Below are positions 53,225 to 61,352 of a DNA stretch of 64,000 nt, in pieces (the stretch's first letter is position 1; each line of letters begins with the position of its first letter). This DNA comes from an uncultured Bacteroidota bacterium. GTDB taxonomy: Bacteria; Bacteroidota; Bacteroidia; B-17B0; Aurantibacillaceae. A program made the position numbers and the translations under genes. The notes under the pieces are model-generated. The model did no database searches. It was not told where the DNA came from and worked only from the letters and a program-made list of their open reading frames with translations. The stretch is from assembly GCA_937873155.1 (NCBI GenBank), contig CALMVZ010000004.1:62001-126000 (forward strand), read 5' to 3'.

Positions 53225-53461
53225 TTATTCGGCCAGAACAATTACTTTGTTCTTCAGAACTTCAACAACACCGCCCTTAACAGGAAAGCTTTGTTTAGTA
53301 TTTGAATCTTCAACGATCTCAATATTCCCTGCTTTTAAAGTAGCGATCATCGGCGCGTGTCCGTTCAATACACCGAACGAACCATCAGATCCGCTGAAAG
53401 AGGCAGATTTAACGTTCCCTTCGTACAATTTCTTATCAGGTGTTATTATCTCGAGTTTCAT
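53225..53461 (-). CDS. atpC: F-type ATP synthase subunit epsilon (short form)
   Basis: The protein has 78 residues. KLEIITPDKKLYEG, GSFGVLNGHAPMIATLKAG and FPVKGGVVEVLKNKVIVLAE are the beta-sandwich domain of epsilon. The C-terminal helical hairpin present in E. coli (about 139 residues) is missing, as is usual in Bacteroidota, so self-inhibition by the extended helices is not expected. It lies 8 bases downstream of atpD and should be co-transcribed with it. Confidence 0.93.
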   Translation of the reverse strand: MKLEIITPDKKLYEGNVKSASFSGSDGSFGVLNGHAPMIATLKAGNIEIVEDSNTKQSFPVKGGVVEVLKNKVIVLAE

Positions 53462-53469
53462 TTTATTTA

Positions 53470-54981
<1,512 letters not shown>

Positions 54982-55003
54982 TTACGTTTCTAAAATTTGG
55001 GTG

Positions 55004-55011
55004 CAAATGTA
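55004..55011 (-). promoter_or_regulatory. -7 promoter box of atpD
   Basis: CAAATGTA on the + strand reads TACATTTG on the - strand, an exact TAnnTTTG, 26 bases upstream of the atpD ATG. I see no good -33 TTTG at the proper distance. Confidence 0.5.
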
Positions 55012-55060
55012 GGTATTTTTTTAAATCTCATAAAAAATATGTTAATAACTTTGGAAGCTT

Positions 55061-55068
55061 TATTTTTG
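55061..55068 (+). promoter_or_regulatory. -7 promoter box of ribF
   Basis: TATTTTTG is an exact TAnnTTTG, 17 bases before the preferred ribF ATG at 55086; no clear -33 element is present. It would give a very short leader. Confidence 0.45.
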
Positions 55069-55085
55069 CGTTATTGTGCCCTAAA

Positions 55086-56021
55086 ATGGAAGTAGTCAAG
55101 GATTTAGATAAATGGAGTTTTGTCGACGATAGTATCGTTACCATCGGTACGTTTGACGGGGTTCATCGCGGGCATAAAAAACTGCTTCAAATGCTGGGTG
55201 AGATCAAAACGAAAAATGGGGGTAAAAGTGTGGTGTTTACTTTTGAGCCCCATCCCCGTAAAGTCCTTTTCCCGGACCAAAAAGACCTTCAGTTATTGTC
55301 AAACCCCGATGAAAAGACAGAGCTTATAAATAAGGAGGGGATCGATATAACAATTGTCTATCCTTTTACAACTGCCTTTTCACAAATTGAACCCGAAAAA
55401 TTCATAAAAGAGATATTGGTTGAAAAACTAAAAGTAAAGACCCTGGTTATAGGTTACGATCATAAATTCGGGAAAGATAGAAAGGGCGACATCAATACCT
55501 TTAAAGCAAATGCCGGTAAATATGGTTATGATGTTTTTGAAATTCCCGCCGAAGAAATAAATGATATTAATATCAGCTCCACTAAAATAAGAAAAGCACT
55601 TTTTGATGGTGATGTTAAAGTCGCAGCTGAATTTTTGGGATACACTTATTTCATAAGCGGATACATAGTGCATGGCAAGAAATTAGGTAAGAAGATCAGC
55701 TTTCCTACGGCGAATATTGTGTTACCTGATAAAGATAAGTTGGTTCCTAAGAATGGCGTTTACCTGGTGGGTGTTGAGGTTGAGGGTTTTAAAGGATATG
55801 GTATGATGAATGTTGGCACAAATCCAACAACTGATACGGATGAAAAGATAAAACTTGAGGTAAATATTTTTAACTTTGATAAAGACATTTACGGCGAATT
55901 GATCAAGGTTGAATTCATCGAACGTTTACGCGATGAAAAAAAGTTCAACTCGATAGAAGAACTGGTCACTGCCATTAAGAACGACGAACTAAATTGCAAA
56001 CGAATTTTAAATATTTCCTGA
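55086..56021 (+). CDS. ribF: Bifunctional riboflavin kinase / FAD synthetase
   Basis: I chose ATG 55086 (MEVVKDLDKW), giving 311 residues; a TTG at 55074 is possible but less likely. VTIGTFDGVHRGHKKLL is the FAD synthetase nucleotidyltransferase motif (GxFDGVHxGH), followed by FTFEPHPRKVLFP and GYDHKFGKDRKGD. ISSTKIRKAL starts the link to the kinase domain, where GKKISFPTANI contains the conserved PTAN motif. The enzyme makes FMN and FAD from riboflavin. It diverges from atpD across about 107 bases, and the LRR gene starts inside its end. Confidence 0.95.
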   Translation: MEVVKDLDKWSFVDDSIVTIGTFDGVHRGHKKLLQMLGEIKTKNGGKSVVFTFEPHPRKVLFPDQKDLQLLSNPDEKTELINKEGIDITIVYPFTTAFSQIEPEKFIKEILVEKLKVKTLVIGYDHKFGKDRKGDINTFKANAGKYGYDVFEIPAEEINDINISSTKIRKALFDGDVKVAAEFLGYTYFISGYIVHGKKLGKKISFPTANIVLPDKDKLVPKNGVYLVGVEVEGFKGYGMMNVGTNPTTDTDEKIKLEVNIFNFDKDIYGELIKVEFIERLRDEKKFNSIEELVTAIKNDELNCKRILNIS

Positions 56022-56599
56022 TCGCCTTTTTGTTCTTTGCTTTTTCACAAAGCGAAGCGCAATTATTAGATTCGGTTGCATTAGCTCATGCTGATGAGAT
56101 CACCAATATGGATTCTGCATTGGCAAATCCTGATAAAGTAATTAAACTTGTCCTCCGTAAGAAGCACCTTAAAAAATTTCCGGAAGAGATCTTAAAATTC
56201 AAGAACCTCCAGTACCTCGATCTTAGTAAAAACAGCATCAAAGAAATTCCGGATGGCATCGACGCTTTATCGCAATTGCAATTTTTATCGTTGAGCAAAA
56301 CGGGATTGGAACATGTTTCACGTGATATCGGTAAATTGAAAAATTTGCGTTGGATCAACTTAAATCAAAACGAACTTGTATTATTACCGCCTCAATTCGG
56401 CGATATGGAAAAATTAGAGATTGCTGATATGTGGAGTAATAATCTGAGTGAATTACCTTCAACGCTCCAAAAACTAAAAAATCTAAAAGTGCTGGATCTC
56501 CGCAATATCCTGTTCAGCGACGAACAGCACCGTTATATCCAGGAGCTTTTACCAAATACTACGGTTTATTTATCACCTTCCTGTAAATGTAAGTGGTGA
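55994..56599 (+). CDS. Secreted leucine-rich-repeat protein
   Basis: The protein has 201 residues. It starts with TTG at 55994, overlapping ribF by 28 bases; the start gives a signal peptide (MQTNFKYFLIAFLFFAFSQSEAQ), and no ATG is suitable. Residues 45-190 hold about five LRR units of 23 residues: LQYLDLSKNSIKEIPDGI, LQFLSLSKTGLEHVSRDI, LRWINLNQNELVLLPPQF, LEIADMWSNNLSELPSTL and LKVLDLRN. The protein should be periplasmic or on the outer surface and bind other proteins. It ends with Cys-Lys-Cys-Lys-Trp. There is no T9SS domain. Confidence 0.85.
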   Translation: MQTNFKYFLIAFLFFAFSQSEAQLLDSVALAHADEITNMDSALANPDKVIKLVLRKKHLKKFPEEILKFKNLQYLDLSKNSIKEIPDGIDALSQLQFLSLSKTGLEHVSRDIGKLKNLRWINLNQNELVLLPPQFGDMEKLEIADMWSNNLSELPSTLQKLKNLKVLDLRNILFSDEQHRYIQELLPNTTVYLSPSCKCKW

Positions 56600-56787
56600 T
56601 TATCAAAGTAGGATTGACGAATTACAATTGGCAAATGAGCTATAGAGGTGAAAAACTAAATAATCCTCATTTATGAGCCGAATCCGGCAAAATCAATCAA
56701 ATTGATCAAATAAAGAGCCTTAAATAGCTGTTCGTACTTCCTAATTTGAATTTTATTTCTTATTTTTATATCTCATAAAATTAAAAC

Positions 56788-59592
56788 ATGAAAAAATTTA
56801 CATTAAGCTTAAGCGCTTTATTTTTTTCGGTGGCGGCTTTTTCGCAAACCGGATACAAATTACCGCCAAACGTAACTGCTAACGATTATTTAGCTAATAC
56901 TATTATTATAAAAGTAAAAGACGGGTATCGTTCGTCTTGCAGCGAAGAAGGTGTTAATATACCCTCTCTTCAAAAAAGTTTCGCAACTATCGGTTTAACT
57001 GCGGTTACAAAAAAATTCAAGAACGAGCAGCCACCGGAAAAAAAGTTCAATAAGGATGGTTTAAGACTTGTTGACCTTTCTTTAATATACGAATGTAAAT
57101 ATTCAGGTGCGATGCCAATTGATAAAGCTATCAATTCGTTATTAGCAAGTAATGCTTTAGCTTATGCTGAACCGCATTTCGTGCCTGTTACAACTTATAC
57201 AACAAACGATCCGCAGGCAACAACAAGCGGACAGTATCACCTGAACCGTGTAAATGCTTATACCGGTTGGAATACAAGCAAAGGCGATACAACAATAATT
57301 ATCGGGATCACTGATACAGGTGTTGAATACACGCACTCTGATCTTGGTGGAAATATCAAATACAATTATGCCGATCCGATCAATAGTATTGATGACGACC
57401 TTGACGGATATGTAGATAATTTCAGGGGCTGGGACCTGGGTATGAATGATAATGATGCTACTTGGCAAGGTAATGCGCATGGGGTGCACGTTTCAGGTAT
57501 CGCAGCAGCAACAACAGATAATGCCAATGGTATTGCAGGTGTTGGATTTAAATGTAAATTCTTACCGGTTAAAATAGCTAACTCAACGGGTGCTTTAACT
57601 GCGGCTTATGATGGTATTAAATACGCTGCGGATCACGGATGTAAAGTAATTAATTGTTCCTGGGGCGGCCCGGGCGGCGGATCATTCGGCCAGGATATCT
57701 GTACTTATGCTTCGGTAAATAAAGATGCTTTAGTTATTGCAGCTGCGGGTAATACAGGATTAGACGAATTGTTCTATCCTGCAGCATATGATAATGTAAT
57801 GGCAGTTGTTAATACACAATCAAGCGATATTATCAATACAGGTTCTACTTACGGTTATTTTGCAGATGTAAGTGCGCCGGGTACAAATATCCAGGCTACA
57901 TGGACAGGAAATTCATATGTTCAGCAAACCGGAACTTCAATGGCTGCGCCGGTTACTGCAGGTGTTGTAGGAATTGTGAGAAGTTTCTTTCCTGCGTTCT
58001 CTGCATTACAGGCTTGCGAGCGGGTTAAAACAACAACAGATAATAATTACAGTTTGCCAATAAACAATAGCATTGCCCGTAAAGATAAATTAGGAACAGG
58101 ACGCGTAAATCTTGGCCGCGCTTTAACAGATCCGTTATCTCCTTCAGTTATTTATAGTAAACTGATGTTCGATGATAAGAACGATGATATTTTTAATAAT
58201 GGCGATACTTTAAGAATTGGCGGGCTTTTCACAAACTATCTTGCGCCAACAGCAGCCTGTACTGCAACATTGGCTACTCTTAACGCAGGTGTTACTAATC
58301 TGACAAACACTTATAACATCGGTGCTTTAGCGATGATGGGAACTTTATCAAATACTTCAACACCTTTCAGCTTTAAGATTGTTTCTACTTTCACCCCAAA
58401 TACACCGATCAATTATACATTAACTGTAAAAGACGGAACTTATACTGCACGCCAGTATTTTACTGTTTTAGCTAACGTTGATTACATCAACATTACAGTT
58501 AACGATGTTCTTACAACAGCAACAAGTAAGGGAAGGGATTTCTATAGCGCAGATGGCCAGTTGAACGGACTTGGTTTCCTTTACAAAGGCGCGAATTTAA
58601 TTTATGACGGAGGCTTGATGATAGGAGTTAGTTCAACGCAGGTATCAGATTGTGTCCGCGGAACAGCTGCTTCAAATGATGCAGAGTTCAAGATCCAGAC
58701 AAATATCTCTGAAGTTAAGATATCACCAAAAAGTAATTTTGATACCTATGCAAAATATACCGATTCAACTTCTGCATCTATAATCGGTGTGGATATTGAA
58801 CAACGTACATGGGCGTGGACCTCTACACCTGATAAGAAATATGTGATCTGGGAATACATTATCAAAAACAATTCTCCAACAACATATAATGCTTTATATG
58901 CAGGTATTTGCGCAGACTGGGATATTGATGCGGTTACTTTTGCCAATAATAAATCAGCCTACGATGCTACCAATAAAATGGGTTACAGCTGGTGTACAAA
59001 TCCGGGAGGATATTATGCAGGAATTAAATTATTGACCAGTACAGCTCCTCCTAATTTTTATGCCATTGATAACGTTACCGGTGGCGGCGGCGGTGTAGAT
59101 ATCTCGGCAGGTTACCCTACCAATATAAAATATCAAACCTTATCTACGCAGCGTTTGGCAGCAGGAAGTGTAAGTGTTACAGGTAATGATGTAATTAATG
59201 TGATGGGTGCAGGTCCTTATAATGTGGCTCCGGGCCAATCAATTGTTGTTGCATTTGCTTTAATAGCAGGAGACGATCTTATAGATCTTCAAAGCGGCGC
59301 CGTAGCGGCTCAAATAAAATATAATGGTTTAGCTACCGGTATAAATGGAAATAACCAGATCGTTGGTTCTGTTTCGGTTTATCCAAATCCTGCAACGGAT
59401 AAGATCAATGTGAATGTTAAGAATACTTACGATAATGATGTAATGGTTTACGACATCAACGGAAAATTAATTTACCAGAATAAGATCACTGCATCTACCA
59501 TCATTAATACTGAGAAGTGGAGCAGGGGTGTTTATTTTGTGAAGGTTTCTAATCCGGAACTGACGAATACCACTAAGATCGTGCTTCACTAA
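56788..59592 (+). CDS. T9SS-secreted subtilisin-like serine protease (S8)
   Basis: The protein has 934 residues. A signal peptide (to about 19, SVAAFSQ) and a propeptide-like region (about 30-130) precede the S8 domain. Catalytic residues are D in IIGITDTGVEYTH (about 176), H in AHGVHVSGIAA (about 231), the oxyanion N in AAAGNTG and S in TGTSMAAPVTAG (about 387). About 450-850 are beta-rich accessory domains (NDDIFNNGDTLRIGGLFTNY and others). The last 75 residues are a T9SS type A sorting domain (VSVYPNPATDKINV, VMVYDINGKLIYQ and RGVYFVKVSN). It should be a secreted or cell-surface protease. It is monocistronic, with a strong terminator. The 188 bases upstream hold no other gene I can support. 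Confidence 0.93.
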   Translation: MKKFTLSLSALFFSVAAFSQTGYKLPPNVTANDYLANTIIIKVKDGYRSSCSEEGVNIPSLQKSFATIGLTAVTKKFKNEQPPEKKFNKDGLRLVDLSLIYECKYSGAMPIDKAINSLLASNALAYAEPHFVPVTTYTTNDPQATTSGQYHLNRVNAYTGWNTSKGDTTIIIGITDTGVEYTHSDLGGNIKYNYADPINSIDDDLDGYVDNFRGWDLGMNDNDATWQGNAHGVHVSGIAAATTDNANGIAGVGFKCKFLPVKIANSTGALTAAYDGIKYAADHGCKVINCSWGGPGGGSFGQDICTYASVNKDALVIAAAGNTGLDELFYPAAYDNVMAVVNTQSSDIINTGSTYGYFADVSAPGTNIQATWTGNSYVQQTGTSMAAPVTAGVVGIVRSFFPAFSALQACERVKTTTDNNYSLPINNSIARKDKLGTGRVNLGRALTDPLSPSVIYSKLMFDDKNDDIFNNGDTLRIGGLFTNYLAPTAACTATLATLNAGVTNLTNTYNIGALAMMGTLSNTSTPFSFKIVSTFTPNTPINYTLTVKDGTYTARQYFTVLANVDYINITVNDVLTTATSKGRDFYSADGQLNGLGFLYKGANLIYDGGLMIGVSSTQVSDCVRGTAASNDAEFKIQTNISEVKISPKSNFDTYAKYTDSTSASIIGVDIEQRTWAWTSTPDKKYVIWEYIIKNNSPTTYNALYAGICADWDIDAVTFANNKSAYDATNKMGYSWCTNPGGYYAGIKLLTSTAPPNFYAIDNVTGGGGGVDISAGYPTNIKYQTLSTQRLAAGSVSVTGNDVINVMGAGPYNVAPGQSIVVAFALIAGDDLIDLQSGAVAAQIKYNGLATGINGNNQIVGSVSVYPNPATDKINVNVKNTYDNDVMVYDINGKLIYQNKITASTIINTEKWSRGVYFVKVSNPELTNTTKIVLH

Positions 59593-59623
59593 TTATTGCG
59601 TAAGGAGAATTTGTTTAAAATTG

Positions 59624-59657
59624 AACCGTCTGTCTAAAAAGACCGACGGTTTTTTTA
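59624..59657 (+). terminator. Terminator after S8 protease gene
   Basis: AACCGTC (59624-59630) pairs with GACGGTT (59645-59651), extended by GTC/GAC over one mismatch, and is followed by eight T (59650-59657). It overlaps the last codons of the convergent Fic gene. Confidence 0.9.
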
Positions 59658-61121
59658 TTCAATGGCTCCATCATACACAAGCATAACATCGAAGCTGAAT
59701 ACTTTTACAGGGCCTGAGATTTCTATCTTAACATTGAGAGGATATTCGTTAGCGTTTGGTGTGTCACCCCAAATTGATACCGGTACCTGAATGGGTGAGG
59801 GTAGTTTAAAAGAAGGTTCAAAATATGAACCATTGTTTTGGGCTGCGATAGAATAGGTTTGCTTTACTAAAACCCCACGATTGTTAGTTGTGCTGATCAT
59901 AATCACAATTCCTTCATTAATTAATTTCTTGCTCCACTCATCAGGATGTTTCCATTGAAATAATGGTGTCAGAATTATTTGTTTGATATCAATAAAAGAA
60001 TACTTGTTGTTAAGGGTAATTTCTTTAACAGGCTCAGCGGTTTTAAGAATAATAGTTTTATTTGTTTCAATGCTGGTGGTTTTTTCTATTGTATAATTAG
60101 TTGCTTTACCCACGCCGTATCTAACCAAATATTTAGCGTCGACCATTTCAGCGAGGATACGTTTTACTGTAGGCGCACTTAAATTTAATTTTTCTGCAAT
60201 CTCACCCGACTGGCAACCGGGATGACTTTCAATAAAATCAAAGATCATTTTTTGCCGTGGAGAAAGCGCAGCGGTATCTTTTTGATCATTGAGCTTACGA
60301 TCAAGCTTAGCCTGAATATTATCCATACAGGATAAAAAGAACATTACCCAGGGATAAACATTTTCACCGGGTCTCTGTTGCTGGCACTCCATTAAAACCT
60401 GGTAGTATTGCAACTTACGGTTTTCGATCTCGTGTTCAAAGGATATATATTGAATCCAGGTGTAATCATGTTTTAATAGTAATAATGTTCCCAGTAATCG
60501 GCTTAAACGGCCATTACCATCCTGAAAAGGATGAATGCTTAAAAACTCGTAAACAAAAACAGCGCATTTAATTAATGCAGGAGTTTCCTTATCGTTACGA
60601 TACCAATCAATCAAGGAACGCATTGCATCTTCAGTTTCTATACAGGGCGCAGCAGTTTCGAAAATGGTTGTTTTAATACCATTGTCATCTTTCTCAACAG
60701 AATTAGGAGTGGTTTTGTAATTGCCTTTATGATATTGATCCTTTGCAGAATGCTTCATAAGAATCTTGTGCAGATTCTTTATATGGTTTTCGGTAATGTC
60801 AATATCGCGATACGACTCAGAGATAATATCTAGCGCGTTGAAGTAGCCAACTACTTCTTGCTTATCCCTTTCTTCGAGCTTTTCAATTTTTACATTCTTA
60901 AGTAGGGCAGCGATCTCTTCGTTGGTCATTTTTGAACCTTCGATGCGTGTTGATGCACCTACACTCTGAACGGTTGCGATCATTTTTAGCTGTTTAAGTG
61001 TACGGCTCTCTCGTTTCTCAATGATAGACCAGGAGCCACCAAACTTGTCGATGCGATTGATCTCATTAATAAGTTTAAAATCCAGTGGCAGAATTAGAGT
61101 ATGTAATTTGTTGTTTTCCAT
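59655..61121 (-). CDS. Fic-domain AMP-transferase, class II, with C-terminal winged-helix
   Basis: The protein has 488 residues. The active motif HPFQDGNGRLSR is complete (HPFxDGNGRxxR), so it should transfer AMP or a related group to a hydroxyl on a target. An N-terminal inhibitory motif (STRIEG, SxxxEG) precedes it, marking class II self-inhibited Fic enzymes. About residues 275-345 form a winged-helix segment (SPRQKMIFDFIESHPGCQSGEIAEKLNLSAPTVKRIL), typical of chromosomal Fic/Filamentation proteins. The last 145 residues are a domain I do not recognise. No antitoxin gene adjoins it. The upstream region carries an array of 10-bp repeats that ends 2 bases from the ATG, suggesting autoregulation by the winged helix. 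Confidence 0.93.
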   Translation of the reverse strand: MENNKLHTLILPLDFKLINEINRIDKFGGSWSIIEKRESRTLKQLKMIATVQSVGASTRIEGSKMTNEEIAALLKNVKIEKLEERDKQEVVGYFNALDIISESYRDIDITENHIKNLHKILMKHSAKDQYHKGNYKTTPNSVEKDDNGIKTTIFETAAPCIETEDAMRSLIDWYRNDKETPALIKCAVFVYEFLSIHPFQDGNGRLSRLLGTLLLLKHDYTWIQYISFEHEIENRKLQYYQVLMECQQQRPGENVYPWVMFFLSCMDNIQAKLDRKLNDQKDTAALSPRQKMIFDFIESHPGCQSGEIAEKLNLSAPTVKRILAEMVDAKYLVRYGVGKATNYTIEKTTSIETNKTIILKTAEPVKEITLNNKYSFIDIKQIILTPLFQWKHPDEWSKKLINEGIVIMISTTNNRGVLVKQTYSIAAQNNGSYFEPSFKLPSPIQVPVSIWGDTPNANEYPLNVKIEISGPVKVFSFDVMLVYDGAIE

Positions 61122-61123
61122 GT

Positions 61124-61219
61124 GATCCGTATTGATCCGTAAAGATACGTATTTTTATCCGTATTTACATACATAAATGATACGTATTGATATGTAATGA
61201 TACGTATTTGGAGCGTATT
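61124..61219. promoter_or_regulatory. Array of eight 10-bp GATACGTATT repeats before fic
   Basis: Units on the + strand: 61124 GATCCGTATT, 61134 GATCCGTAAA, 61144 GATACGTATT, 61156 TATCCGTATT, 61179 GATACGTATT, 61189 GATATGTAAT, 61199 GATACGTATT, 61210 GGAGCGTATT. Two blocks of three units are exactly in tandem at 10-base spacing, one per helical turn, and the core ATACGTAT is itself palindromic. The array begins 2 bases upstream of the fic ATG and would overlap promoter and ribosome-binding region. It is most simply an operator. Confidence 0.8.
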
Positions 61220-61352
61220 GTAACCTTAATACACTGTACATCAAATTGTTAATAATTGTGGTTTAACTGAAAAATAATGTATAGAATAAAGTTCACACTA
61301 ACTAAGTGTTCAGGAAGTTTTTAATAAAAAGGAGCAGGAAGTAAACTAATTA

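Noticed and set aside
56600-56787. Promoter of the S8 protease gene
   Set aside because: Only TAATTTG (one base short of the -7 consensus) is present and no -33 element fits, so I did not list a promoter.
59655-61121. Fic/Doc toxin-antitoxin system
   Set aside because: No small antitoxin gene adjoins it; the inhibitory SxxxEG motif is within the same protein, which fits a class II self-inhibited Fic.
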